This document shows, in pieces, positions 22,912 to 31,619 of a stretch of 64,000 nt of DNA (the stretch's first letter is position 1; each line of letters opens with the position of its first letter). The translations under genes were made by a program, and so were the position numbers. A model generated the notes under the pieces. The model had not been told where the DNA came from. It saw nothing but the letters and a program-made list of their open reading frames with translations, and made no database searches. The DNA comes from Sphingobacterium cellulitidis (GTDB taxonomy: Bacteria > Bacteroidota > Bacteroidia > Sphingobacteriales > Sphingobacteriaceae): the NCBI GenBank assembly GCA_002245855.1, contig NOUX01000006.1:62001-126000 (forward strand). The letters run 5' to 3'.

Positions 22912-25341
22912 ATGGGAAGAATAATTACAATCATGATCCTTTTTCTTGCATCGGTCGTCGGGAAAGCCCTTGCAAATCCAAGGGTACAGGATACTGATAT
23001 CAAGGGGAAGGTCGTCAATCAGGATAATCAACCGGTGGTTTCGGCCTCGGTATATTTAATGTCAAGTACAGCAAATGTATTAATAAAAAGTGCTGTTACA
23101 GACGAGAATGGGGTTTATACAATCATCAAAGCGCCTAAAGGCTCATATTATATAGAGGTAAGTTCAGTGGGGTATGGCAAGAGTAAATCTGCAGTTTTCG
23201 AACTCGGGGATAAGGCTTACGAGGTTGAGGATATTAAGATCTCACCAAGCAGTCAAGCTATTGAGGCCGTTACTGTTGAAGGTAGAGCACCTCTGGTTCA
23301 AAATGTGAATGGAAAGCTTGTGTTAAACGTTGAGAATTCGACTTTAGCTGCTGGCAATAATGCATTAGAGGTGGTAAAGCGAGCACCAGGTGTAAGTGTT
23401 GATAAGGATGATAACCTTCAATTGATGGGTCAGCAAGGTGTTACGGTTACTATTGACGGGCGTCAGACCTATATGACAGGAGAGCAATTGGCGACATTTT
23501 TAAAATCTACCGATGCGAGTCAGATCAAGAGTGTTGAGGTAACGACTACACGTTCGGCAAAAGATGATGCTGAAGGTGCTGTAGGGACTATCAATATTGT
23601 GTTGAAGAAAAGCAAAACAGAAGGTTTTAATGGATCATTTATTGCTAGTGCGGCACATGGTAAACATCCAAGAGGGAATACTTCTTTAAATATCAATTAT
23701 AAAAAGAACAATACAACCTTGTTTGGTTCGTACGCATATACCAATAATAAGGAAGAGAATACGTTGAATATATACCGCGAGATTAGGAATGCGGGCAATA
23801 TTACTTATTTCGATCAAAAAGCACAGATTCTAGAGAAAAATAACAGCCATAACTTCCGTGCCGGGATTGAGCAGAAAACATCTGAAAATAATACGATGAT
23901 GTTTCAGGTTTCAGGCAACAAATACTCTGAAGATTCAGAAAATACAAGTGCGACAACGATTGGGAAATCGGTTTCAGTGATTGATTCCATTTTGAGGTCA
24001 CCAGCATTGAATGATATGAGTTTAAGTCGTGTTTCCCTGAACTTCAATAATGAATATAAGATGGATACTTTGGGTCAGAAATTGACCTTGGACTTGGACT
24101 GGAGTATTTTCAATAATGATGCAAACATGAATTACCATAATCGTATGGAATTTCCAAATGGATCCTTGGTAAAGCCGGAAACATTTGATCGTAGTATCAT
24201 GCCAACCGATATTGATATTTATGTTGGGAAATTGGATTATGTAAAACCTTTCAAGAAAGGAAACTTAGAAGCTGGATTGAAATACAGTAAAGTTCAGTCT
24301 GATAACAACATGATTTATGATCGGTTAAATGGGGATGTTTGGGAAAATATTGCTAATCGATCAAATCATTTTATTTATGATGAGCAAATTGCTGCGGGAT
24401 ATATGGATTACAGCAGAGCCTTCGGTAAATGGACTACCAAAGTTGGTATCCGTGCAGAATACACGAAATCGAATTCAGAATTTGTATCCACAGGTGAGAA
24501 TTTTGAAAGGGATTACTTGGATTGGTTCCCATCGGCGAACCTAGGTTATAACTTAAGTGAGAATCATATTTTCTCCTTGGGCTATGCAAAGAAAATAACT
24601 CGTCCTAACTATAGGTTCTTGAATCCGTTCAGATATTATATTGATGAGAAAACGTATCAATTAGGTAATCCAGATGTTAAGCCTCAGTATACGCATGGTT
24701 TCACATTGAACTATACGCTGATGCAGATGTTCAATTTCACCTTAGGAACTGATATCACGAATGATGCGATTGTTGAAAGTATGGGCCAGGACTCTATCAA
24801 GAATGAAACATGGGTGACCAGAGAGAACTTAGGTCGTTCTGTAACCTCCTATTTAAACATGAATATACCGTTCAAAGTTGGTAAGTTCTGGACGATGAAT
24901 AATAATATTACGGGAATCTATATGCATTTTAAAGGTCCTATTGCTGGTTCGGTTGTTGACCGTGGATCCTTTTTTATCCAAGCAAATAGCTTTCATAATT
25001 TCAGGGTAAATCCACAATGGTCATTCGAGGCCTCAGTCAATGGAAACACGCCTTTTATATACAACCTGTTTAAAATCCAGGGTAGAATTAATACTGACTT
25101 GGGTGTAAACTACAACTTTAAAGATCAGAAAAGCTCCTTAAAATTGGCGATGACCGATGTGTTCAGGAGCAGTAGAAATAATTTAGATACAGATTTCAAC
25201 GAATTTCGTTCAAGAATTCGTCAATACAATGATAATCAAACAGTCCGCTTGACTTTCACATATAAGTTCGGAAACTTAAAACAACAAATCCGTAAAAGTG
25301 ACTCGAAAAATGAGGAAAAAGATCGGGTGTCAGTGAACTAA
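22912..25341 (+). CDS. TonB-dependent receptor-like outer membrane protein (OMP_b-brl_3 type)
   Basis: 809 residues: signal peptide (about 1-21), a carboxypeptidase-regulatory-like domain (about 29-105, IKGKVVNQDNQPVVSASVYL), a plug (about 120-230, with APGVSVDKDDNLQLMGQQGVTVTIDG and TTRSAKDDAEGAVGTINIVLK), and a barrel ending TVRLTFTYKFG before a short charged tail. Receptors of this subtype often stand outside Sus operons and their substrates are unknown. The gene lies in line with padR and the PspC gene, so it is presumably expressed in the same envelope-related response. Confidence 0.85.
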   Translation: MGRIITIMILFLASVVGKALANPRVQDTDIKGKVVNQDNQPVVSASVYLMSSTANVLIKSAVTDENGVYTIIKAPKGSYYIEVSSVGYGKSKSAVFELGDKAYEVEDIKISPSSQAIEAVTVEGRAPLVQNVNGKLVLNVENSTLAAGNNALEVVKRAPGVSVDKDDNLQLMGQQGVTVTIDGRQTYMTGEQLATFLKSTDASQIKSVEVTTTRSAKDDAEGAVGTINIVLKKSKTEGFNGSFIASAAHGKHPRGNTSLNINYKKNNTTLFGSYAYTNNKEENTLNIYREIRNAGNITYFDQKAQILEKNNSHNFRAGIEQKTSENNTMMFQVSGNKYSEDSENTSATTIGKSVSVIDSILRSPALNDMSLSRVSLNFNNEYKMDTLGQKLTLDLDWSIFNNDANMNYHNRMEFPNGSLVKPETFDRSIMPTDIDIYVGKLDYVKPFKKGNLEAGLKYSKVQSDNNMIYDRLNGDVWENIANRSNHFIYDEQIAAGYMDYSRAFGKWTTKVGIRAEYTKSNSEFVSTGENFERDYLDWFPSANLGYNLSENHIFSLGYAKKITRPNYRFLNPFRYYIDEKTYQLGNPDVKPQYTHGFTLNYTLMQMFNFTLGTDITNDAIVESMGQDSIKNETWVTRENLGRSVTSYLNMNIPFKVGKFWTMNNNITGIYMHFKGPIAGSVVDRGSFFIQANSFHNFRVNPQWSFEASVNGNTPFIYNLFKIQGRINTDLGVNYNFKDQKSSLKLAMTDVFRSSRNNLDTDFNEFRSRIRQYNDNQTVRLTFTYKFGNLKQQIRKSDSKNEEKDRVSVN

Positions 25342-25371
25342 TAAAGAACTTTGTTTCAATGTTTAGTTAAT

Positions 25372-25409
25372 AAAGGTCTCAGTCTCCCAAACTGGGGCCT
25401 TTTATTTTT
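25372..25409 (+). terminator. Terminator of the padR-pspC-receptor unit
   Basis: AAAGGTCTCAGT (25372-25383) pairs with ACTGGGGCCTTT (25391-25402), with two G-U pairs, followed by TATTTTTA. Confidence 0.65.
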
Positions 25410-25434
25410 AGTATTTAGTATTTAGTATAGAGTA
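25407..25434. repeat. Short tandem repeat TTTAGTA x3 plus a degenerate copy
   Basis: Three perfect 7-bp units at 25407-25427 and a fourth TAGAGTA unit, right after the terminator. Such A/T heptamer runs are common between genes in this group. No function is visible. Confidence 0.6.
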
Positions 25435-25527
25435 TTTAGACCTTGGGGGGCTAGTTATTGTTAAAATTGGGGGTTGATTTTATGATTCGGGTATAGACTT
25501 TTCGGGTGGATTGTATAACTTTATTCA

Positions 25528-26115
25528 ATGAAATTAAATCAGATAGTTGTTTTTTGTGCTTCAAGTCCTGGACATGAGGGGACTTTTGTGAATGCAGCTC
25601 GTGAGGTTGGTCGTGTATTTGTTGAGCGTGGGATTACTTTAGTTTATGGGGGAGGCCGAGTGGGCTTGATGGGTGCTGTTGCGGATGCTGTTATGGAGAA
25701 TCAAGGTCAGGTAATTGGGGTTATACCACAGTTTTTGAATAGCAAGGAAATTGGTCATAACGGAATTACAACTTTGATCGAAGTTGATACGATGCATGAA
25801 CGTAAGGCCAAAATGAATGCTCTGTGTGATGGGGTGATTGCCTTGCCGGGAGGTTTTGGAACCATGGAGGAGTTATTTGAAATGACCACTTGGGGTCAAT
25901 TGGGCTTACATAAAAAGCCAATAGGGATATTAAATATTAATGGATTTTATGATCATCTGATTGCATTTATCCAGCATATGGTGGATACAGGGTTGTTGAA
26001 GGAGGAAAATCAAAGGATGATTTTATATGCTGATAATATTGAGAATTTATTGGAACAAATGGAGGCGTATGAGGCTCCACCTGTTCCAAAATGGTTAAAT
26101 CTGGAAAAATCCTGA
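25528..26115 (+). CDS. LOG-family nucleotide phosphoribohydrolase (TIGR00730 type)
   Basis: 195 residues with the Rossmann-like LOG fold: VVFCASSPGHEGTFVNAAREVGRVF, YGGGRVGLMGAVADAVM, and the signature pair HERKAKM and LPGGFGTMEELFE, which hold the catalytic Arg and Glu. These enzymes split nucleoside 5'-monophosphates (cytokinin precursors or AMP) into base and ribose 5-phosphate. The ATG follows a TAACTTTA near-match to the -7 element by 4 nt, so the mRNA may be leaderless. Confidence 0.88.
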   Translation: MKLNQIVVFCASSPGHEGTFVNAAREVGRVFVERGITLVYGGGRVGLMGAVADAVMENQGQVIGVIPQFLNSKEIGHNGITTLIEVDTMHERKAKMNALCDGVIALPGGFGTMEELFEMTTWGQLGLHKKPIGILNINGFYDHLIAFIQHMVDTGLLKEENQRMILYADNIENLLEQMEAYEAPPVPKWLNLEKS

Positions 26116-26116
26116 T

Positions 26117-27529
26117 TTATTTTTGATTGTTGAAAGGAAAATAGGCTTTGGCATTATAATAACAGATATCCTGAATTATTTTGCCAATCCATTTGATATC
26201 ATGCGGAAGTTCCCCATTTACGATGTCTTCAGCGAAGATATTACATAACAACCTTCTGAAGTACTCATGTCTTGGGAAAGATAAGAAGCTTCTGGAGTCG
26301 GTCAACATCCCCACAAAACGGCTGATCAAGCCAATGTTTGAGAGACTATTGATCTGTTTGGTCATTCCATCCTTTTGGTCATGATACCACCAAGCTGAAC
26401 CAAATTGAATTTTTCCAGCAATACTTCCATCATTGAAGTTTCCACACATTGCGGCGAACAGGTCGTTATCGGAAGCGTTTAAATTATAAAGGATTGTTTT
26501 TCCGAGTTTGTCATTTGCTGATAAACGATCCAAGAATTTCACTAAACTTAATCCCTGAGAGTAATCACCGATACTATCAAAGCCCGTATCCGGTCCTAAT
26601 TTTTGTAAGGAACCAGAGTTCGTGTTTCTAAATGCGCCAACATGAAACTGTTGCACCCAATTTTTTTCATGATCCCATTCTGCGAATTGAATCAATAGGG
26701 CTGATTTGAATTTATTGACTTCTTCAAGGTTGAGGTTGTTTCCAGATCTCAGCTTTTTAAAGATCGCATTGATTTCTGATTCGGTATAATCTTCGGCATA
26801 AAGATGGCTTAGGCCATGATCTGATACACAGCAGCCATTTTCAGCAAAGTAATCATGTCTTGATTTTAGAGCGTCCAAATAGTCTTGGAGGCTGTTTATT
26901 TCTGTATTTGCAACCTCAGCAAGCTTATTCACATATTGATTGAAGGCTTCTTTATTTTCCGGGGCCATGGCTTTATCAGGACGGAAAGCAGGGAACATAT
27001 TGAACTTACCTGGATTTTTAAGGTATGCCTGATGGAATTCCAAAGAATCAATGGGGTCGTCTGTGGTACAAATAGTTTCTACTTTCATCTGTTCCAACAA
27101 ACCATGGACTGACATATTAGGTTTGGAAAGGTTCTGATTGGCTTTCTCGAAAACTTGATTTGCATTATCTGCAGAAAGTAAATCATGGATACCAAAATAA
27201 CGTTGAAGTTCTAGGTGGGTCCAGTGATAAAGTGGATTTCTCAAGGTGTAAGGAACAGTTTCAGCCCATTTCTTGAATTTGTCGAGATCCGAGGAATTTC
27301 CTGTAATATATTTTTCATCAATTCCATTTGCACGCATGGCTCGCCATTTATAATGGTCTCCCTGTAACCAAATTTCAGTGATATTTGAAAATTGCTTATT
27401 CGAAGCTACTTCATTTGGGGGTAAATGATTGTGATAATCTATTATTGGGAGATCTTTGGCGTAATCATGGTACAGTTCTACTGCTACTTGGCTTTGCAAC
27501 AAAAAATTTTCGTCCAAGAATGGTTTCAT
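26117..27529 (-). CDS. uxaC: Glucuronate isomerase
   Basis: 470 residues, the usual length. The amidohydrolase-like barrel opens with LPIIDYHNHLPPNEVASNKQF (metal ligands H-x-H) and has TICTTDDPIDSL, MFPAFRPDKAM, NWVQQFHVGAFRNTN, GKTILYNLN and GSAWWYHDQKDGM, and ends with MLTDSRSFLSFPRHEYFRR. It converts glucuronate/galacturonate to fructuronate/tagaturonate. No other uronate-pathway gene is adjacent, so the rest of the pathway must be elsewhere. The stop nearly abuts the convergent LOG gene. Confidence 0.94.
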   Translation of the reverse strand: MKPFLDENFLLQSQVAVELYHDYAKDLPIIDYHNHLPPNEVASNKQFSNITEIWLQGDHYKWRAMRANGIDEKYITGNSSDLDKFKKWAETVPYTLRNPLYHWTHLELQRYFGIHDLLSADNANQVFEKANQNLSKPNMSVHGLLEQMKVETICTTDDPIDSLEFHQAYLKNPGKFNMFPAFRPDKAMAPENKEAFNQYVNKLAEVANTEINSLQDYLDALKSRHDYFAENGCCVSDHGLSHLYAEDYTESEINAIFKKLRSGNNLNLEEVNKFKSALLIQFAEWDHEKNWVQQFHVGAFRNTNSGSLQKLGPDTGFDSIGDYSQGLSLVKFLDRLSANDKLGKTILYNLNASDNDLFAAMCGNFNDGSIAGKIQFGSAWWYHDQKDGMTKQINSLSNIGLISRFVGMLTDSRSFLSFPRHEYFRRLLCNIFAEDIVNGELPHDIKWIGKIIQDICYYNAKAYFPFNNQK

Positions 27530-27659
27530 ATTCTCTTGTTATTATTTTTTAAGTTTAGAATTGAGTGTGGTTGAAAATAAGTAATAATCGCTTAAAAGCT
27601 ATCAAAAACCTTTAAAAAAATCTTATATTTATATTTAATCGCGTCAAAAACAACTATAT

Positions 27660-28481
27660 ATGAAAACGACATTATTTATTTCACTTTTGGTCTTATGTTC
27701 ACAACTAGGCTTTGGTCAGACGAAATTGACCCAATTATGGGAATCTAAAGAACAATTGCCGACTCCTGAATCGGTCTTATACGATGCTGATAAATCAGTT
27801 TTATATGTTTCATTGATTGATGGCGATGGCGTTGCCAAAGATGGTAAAGGCGGTGTTGCAATCTTGAATATGGATGGTAGTTTAAAAGATGCTACTTGGG
27901 TACAAGGATTAAATGCTCCGAAAGGTCTGGCGATGCATAAGGATTTACTTTATGTAGCTGATATTGATCAAGTGGTCGTAATTGATATGATTACTGGCAA
28001 TGTTATCAATGAAATCAAGATTCCTGATGCTCAATTCCTGAATGATGTTACAGTTGATAAAAATGGTAAGGTCTATGTATCTGATACCAGAAGAGGAGAA
28101 ATCTATTTAATTCATAATAATAAACCCTCTTTATACATGAAAGATTTGAAGGATGTCAATGGATTGAGAGTTATTGACGGGGTTTTATATGCGATGGTAG
28201 GTCCGGAGCTTTGCAAGATTGAGCCTAACAAAGGATATACGGTACTTGCTAAAGGATTGAAGCTTGGAGGAGATGGATTAGAACCCGTAGGTGATGGCAG
28301 CTTTTTGGTTACTTGTTGGGGTGGGTTGATTTATCATATCGCTGCCAATGGAACCGTAACTGAGCTTCTTGATGTTCAAGGTAAAATGAAAACAGCAGAT
28401 CTAGGTTATAATCAAAAGGAAAGAATCTTATATGTTCCTACCTTTTTGAATAATAGCGTTGTAGCTTATAGACTGGATTAA
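27660..28481 (+). CDS. Secreted SMP-30/NHL-type beta-propeller protein
   Basis: 273 residues with a signal peptide (about 1-19, ending GFGQ). It has propeller blades with PESVLYDADKSVLYVSLIDG, GLNAPKGLAMHKDLLYVADIDQVVVID, FLNDVTVDKNGKVYVSDTRRGEIYLI and DLGYNQKERILYVPTFLNNSVVAY. The Glu in the first blade and the NDV/Asp motifs fit the SMP-30/gluconolactonase-like family. It may be a periplasmic lactonase or a plain binding propeller; the metal site cannot be confirmed by eye. A perfect bidirectional terminator follows. Confidence 0.72.
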   Translation: MKTTLFISLLVLCSQLGFGQTKLTQLWESKEQLPTPESVLYDADKSVLYVSLIDGDGVAKDGKGGVAILNMDGSLKDATWVQGLNAPKGLAMHKDLLYVADIDQVVVIDMITGNVINEIKIPDAQFLNDVTVDKNGKVYVSDTRRGEIYLIHNNKPSLYMKDLKDVNGLRVIDGVLYAMVGPELCKIEPNKGYTVLAKGLKLGGDGLEPVGDGSFLVTCWGGLIYHIAANGTVTELLDVQGKMKTADLGYNQKERILYVPTFLNNSVVAYRLD

Positions 28482-28500
28482 TAGCCAATAAAAGATATAG

Positions 28501-28533
28501 AAAAAGGATTCAAGTTTAACTTGAATCCTTTTT
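28501..28533. terminator. Bidirectional terminator between the propeller gene and the tlpA-like gene
   Basis: Perfect stem AAAAAGGATTCAAG (28501-28514) with CTTGAATCCTTTTT (28520-28533), loop TTTAA. It serves both convergent genes. Confidence 0.88.
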
Positions 28534-28549
28534 GCGTTTTGGAATATCT

Positions 28550-29215
28550 TTATTTGAGTATTTCTCTTAATTTATTGTTCAGGTCATCCCCATGAAGGTT
28601 TCTAGCTATCACTTTACCTTGTGGGTCGACAAGGATATTTTGAGGAATGGCTTTAATACCATAGGCTATACTTGCCGAATTATCCCAGCCTTGAAGATCG
28701 GATACATGTTTCCAAGTCAGGTTATCATCTTTTACCGCTTTAGCCCATGCATCAAACTCTCTGTCGAAAGAAACACCAAGGATTTCAAAATTCTTGTCTT
28801 TAAATTCGGCGTAGGTTTTTACCAATTTAGGGTTTTCTTCTCGACAAGGAGGACACCATGATGCCCAAAAGTCAATCAGAACATATTTACCTTTCAGATC
28901 TGATAAGGAATAAGGTTCACCAGTCAAGTCCAATTGAGTAATGCTTGGTGAAGTTTTTCCGGGCAATGTGTTTTTTAATGCATCTAAATAGCGGTCAAAA
29001 AGCTTTCCTTCATTAGATTTTCTAACTTTTTTATCTAGTTTTTTAAATAATGCGGCTAATTCATTGTAATCAGGGTAATAACCACCGACCTTCTGAATTA
29101 GACGAATGGAGCTGATTTCTTTAGGATTTGCTTTGACTTGAGCAATGAGTTCTTCCTTCGTTTGAGCGAATAATAAACTGGGGATGAATGCTATAAATAA
29201 TATTAAATTCTTCAT
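28550..29215 (-). CDS. TlpA-family thiol-disulfide oxidoreductase
   Basis: 221 residues from the ATG at 29215, which gives a clean signal peptide MKNLILFIAFIPSLLFAQ; a further ATG at 29236 would add seven polar residues. After a helical segment (about 20-85) comes an AhpC/TSA-type thioredoxin domain with LIDFWASWCPPCREENPKLV (CxxC motif CPPC) and the cis-Pro loop in GIKAIPQNILVDPQG. It acts in the periplasm, probably in reduction of disulfides. It is a single gene with a TAATTTTG element at 29234-29241. Confidence 0.88.
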   Translation of the reverse strand: MKNLILFIAFIPSLLFAQTKEELIAQVKANPKEISSIRLIQKVGGYYPDYNELAALFKKLDKKVRKSNEGKLFDRYLDALKNTLPGKTSPSITQLDLTGEPYSLSDLKGKYVLIDFWASWCPPCREENPKLVKTYAEFKDKNFEILGVSFDREFDAWAKAVKDDNLTWKHVSDLQGWDNSASIAYGIKAIPQNILVDPQGKVIARNLHGDDLNNKLREILK

Positions 29216-29233
29216 ATGTTGATTTCTGTTCGA

Positions 29234-29241
29234 CAAAATTA
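29234..29241 (-). promoter_or_regulatory. -7 element of the tlpA-like gene
   Basis: TAATTTTG on the minus strand fits TAnnTTTG and sits 18 nt before the ATG at 29215, supporting that start over the one at 29236, which would fall inside the element. Confidence 0.5.
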
Positions 29242-29422
29242 TAAATAAACTACTGGATTGGTAGATTATTTTTTGTAAAATTTTCTTGATGTTCTGTAGT
29301 AGAAAAAAATAAATTAATAAATAATAGTAGTGTGGTTGTGATAATTAATGATTAAAATAATTGCATTGACTGTGATTTTTGCCAAAAATGGCGATAAAAA
29401 TAAAAAGATTTGTATTTTTTGC

Positions 29423-29451
29423 TTTGACAGCCTTATAAATTGTTAAATTTG
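29423..29451 (+). promoter_or_regulatory. Promoter of the NagB-LmbE fusion gene
   Basis: TTTG (29423-29426), a 17-nt spacer and TAAATTTG (29444-29451) form a full match to the Bacteroidota housekeeping consensus. The leader is about 25 nt. Confidence 0.7.
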
Positions 29452-29479
29452 AGGCTCACTAAGGTATTTTTCAATTTAA

Positions 29480-31399
29480 ATGGCAAGATTAAATTTATTA
29501 GAGGAAACCCGGTTTGAGAAAGTTCCGGTAACGGTTTATCCCTCTCAAGACGAGGCATCTGTTAAAGTTGCTGAGCGCATTGCTTCGATTATCAAAGACA
29601 AGGATGCGAAAGGGGAAAAGGCTGTTCTTGGATTAGCCACAGGAGCAACGCCTATTAAAGTCTACAAAGAACTTGTTCGTCTTCATAAAGAAGAAGGTTT
29701 AAGCTTCCAAAATGTAGTAACATTCAATTTGGATGAGTATTATCCGATGTTACCTACTGCGGAGCAAAGTTATGTAGCATTCATGAACAAGCATTTGTTC
29801 AATCTAGTTGATATTCCTAGAGAGAACATCAACATTCCGGACGGTACATTAGCGCCGGAAGATGTCCAAAAATTTTGTGAAGCATATGAGCAGAAGATCT
29901 CCAGTTTAGGGGGTTTGGATATTCAATTATTGGGTATAGGACGTACCGGACACATTGGTTTTAACGAGCCAGGTTCAGCGCCAAACTCAGGTACTCGCTT
30001 AGTAACCTTAGATGACCTTACAAGAAGAGATGCATCCCGCGATTTCGGTGGTAAGGAAAATGTACCTACAAAAGCGATTACGATGGGTGTTGGAACAATT
30101 TTTAAAGCCAAGGAAATTGTTTTGATGGCGTGGAATGAGAAGAAAGCGGAAATTGTTAAAAAAGCAGTTGAAGGTGAAATTTCTTCGGATATTCCAGCGA
30201 CTTATCTACAGATGTCTGACCATGTAGAGTTTATTCTAGACGAGGATGCAGCCTCAGCATTGACGAGGTTCAACTTGCCTTGGTTAGCGCATGATGTTGT
30301 TTGGACTGATAATTTAGTTAAAAAGGCTGTGGTATGGCTTTCCTTACATTTGGATAAAGCAATTCTGAAACTTACAGATGATGACTATAACAATAATGGT
30401 ATGGCTCAATTGATTACTGAGCAAGGTACTGCTTATAGTATTAACATCCGTATTTTCAATGATTTACAACGTACTATTACAGGTTGGCCAGGTGGTAAAC
30501 CAGGGGTTGATGATTCTAATCGCCCTGAAAGAGCTGAACCAGCACATAAAAATGTAATATTATTCTCACCACATCCAGATGATGATGTGATCTCCATGGG
30601 TGGTACTTTCATTCGTTTGGCAGATCAAGGCCATAATGTGCATGTGGCATACCAAACTTCAGGTAACACTGCCGTATGGGATGATGATGTATTGCGTTAT
30701 TTAGAGTTTGTACAAGACTATGCCGTTGTTGTTGAAGATGACAATGGGGTAACTCGTAAGATCTATGACGATGCACGTGAGTTTTTCAAAGTAAAACAAC
30801 CAAATCAAGTAGATCCTGAAATTATCAGAACTATTAAGGGATTAATCCGTAAGGGTGAAGCAATTGCTGGAGCACGTTTTGTTGGTCTTCCAGATGAGAA
30901 TATTCACTTTATGGATCTTCCATTCTACGATCGTGGTAAATTCTCCAAAGAGATTGATTTTGAGGATGATATTCAACAAACCATGGAATTATTACGTCAG
31001 GTAAAACCACAACAGGTTTTTGCTGCTGGTGATTTCGCAGATCCACATGGAACCCACAAAGTTTGTTTCGACATTATCTTAGAAGCATTATTGCGTTTAA
31101 GAGAGACAGATGAATGGACTAAGGATTGTTGGTTATGGTTATACAGAGGAGCATGGCATGAGTATCCTATTCATGATATCGAAATGGCTGTTCCACTTTC
31201 ACCACAGGAAGTAAAACGCAAGCGTTTGGCGATTTTCAAACACCAATCTCAAAAAGATCTTCCTGTATTCCCAGGAGATGATCCAAGAGAATTTTGGGTT
31301 CGTGCGGAAGACCGTACTAGTGAAACAGCAGGTCTATATCATCAATTAGGCCTTGCGAACTACGAAGCAATAGAGGCTTTCGTTCGTTGGAAATTTTAA
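29480..31399 (+). CDS. NagB-like deaminase/isomerase fused to an LmbE/PIG-L-type deacetylase domain
   Basis: 639 residues. The N-terminal half (about 15-280) is NagB-like: LGLATGATPIKVY, FNLDEYYPM with Asp85 (catalytic base position), and GIGRTGHIGFNEPG with His158 and Glu163. Where E. coli NagB has Asp141, this protein has Thr156; other NagB also vary here. The C-terminal half (about 357-600) is LmbE/PIG-L: FSPHPDDDVISMGG (zinc motif HPDDD, 365-369) and ADPHGTHKVCFD with two His. Such fusions are known in Bacteroidota. One protein could deacetylate an N-acetylglucosamine compound and then deaminate glucosamine 6-phosphate, but this is inference. Confidence 0.85.
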   Translation: MARLNLLEETRFEKVPVTVYPSQDEASVKVAERIASIIKDKDAKGEKAVLGLATGATPIKVYKELVRLHKEEGLSFQNVVTFNLDEYYPMLPTAEQSYVAFMNKHLFNLVDIPRENINIPDGTLAPEDVQKFCEAYEQKISSLGGLDIQLLGIGRTGHIGFNEPGSAPNSGTRLVTLDDLTRRDASRDFGGKENVPTKAITMGVGTIFKAKEIVLMAWNEKKAEIVKKAVEGEISSDIPATYLQMSDHVEFILDEDAASALTRFNLPWLAHDVVWTDNLVKKAVVWLSLHLDKAILKLTDDDYNNNGMAQLITEQGTAYSINIRIFNDLQRTITGWPGGKPGVDDSNRPERAEPAHKNVILFSPHPDDDVISMGGTFIRLADQGHNVHVAYQTSGNTAVWDDDVLRYLEFVQDYAVVVEDDNGVTRKIYDDAREFFKVKQPNQVDPEIIRTIKGLIRKGEAIAGARFVGLPDENIHFMDLPFYDRGKFSKEIDFEDDIQQTMELLRQVKPQQVFAAGDFADPHGTHKVCFDIILEALLRLRETDEWTKDCWLWLYRGAWHEYPIHDIEMAVPLSPQEVKRKRLAIFKHQSQKDLPVFPGDDPREFWVRAEDRTSETAGLYHQLGLANYEAIEAFVRWKF

Positions 31400-31420
31400 T
31401 AAAGTATATATTAATTAAGG

Positions 31421-31454
31421 AAAGCAGCTGTCCACATCGGACAGCTGCTTTTTT
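31421..31454 (+). terminator. Terminator of the NagB-LmbE gene
   Basis: Perfect 13-bp stem AAAGCAGCTGTCC (31421-31433) and GGACAGCTGCTTT (31439-31451), then more T. Confidence 0.9.
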
Positions 31455-31559
31455 AATGTCCTTGTTTTCAGCGGGCTGATTTGATGGGGAGAAAGCTGTA
31501 TAAATGAAATCTTTATTAAAAATTTCGGATTATTAAAGTTTTTGTCGGATTGTTTATTT

Positions 31560-31612
31560 TTTGCTATTTAAGTCAAGGTTACTTTTGCATACTATTTAGA
31601 ATTAGTACAAAT
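31560..31612 (+). promoter_or_regulatory. Siderophore-receptor promoter with TTTAGA-type box
   Basis: TTTG (31560-31563), 16 nt, TACTTTTG (31580-31587). Just after it lies TTTAGA-ATTAG-TACAAA (31595-31611), an imperfect dyad that aligns with the perfect TTTAGA-N5-TCTAAA at the second receptor (35095-35111). Lying over the transcription start, it is placed for iron-dependent repression. The identity of the regulator (Fur or DtxR type) is inference. Confidence 0.45.
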
Positions 31613-31619
31613 AAAGGTA

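Noticed and set aside
25407..25434. TTTAGTA tandem repeats as a CRISPR array
   Set aside because: Units are 7 bp, adjacent and without spacers, and no cas gene is present.
25528..26115. LOG protein as evidence of plant hormone production
   Set aside because: The family is general in bacteria and acts on AMP-like nucleotides; no isopentenyl transferase for cytokinin synthesis is near.
26117..27529. Uronate utilisation operon
   Set aside because: Only uxaC is present; the neighbours (LOG, NHL protein) do not belong to the pathway.
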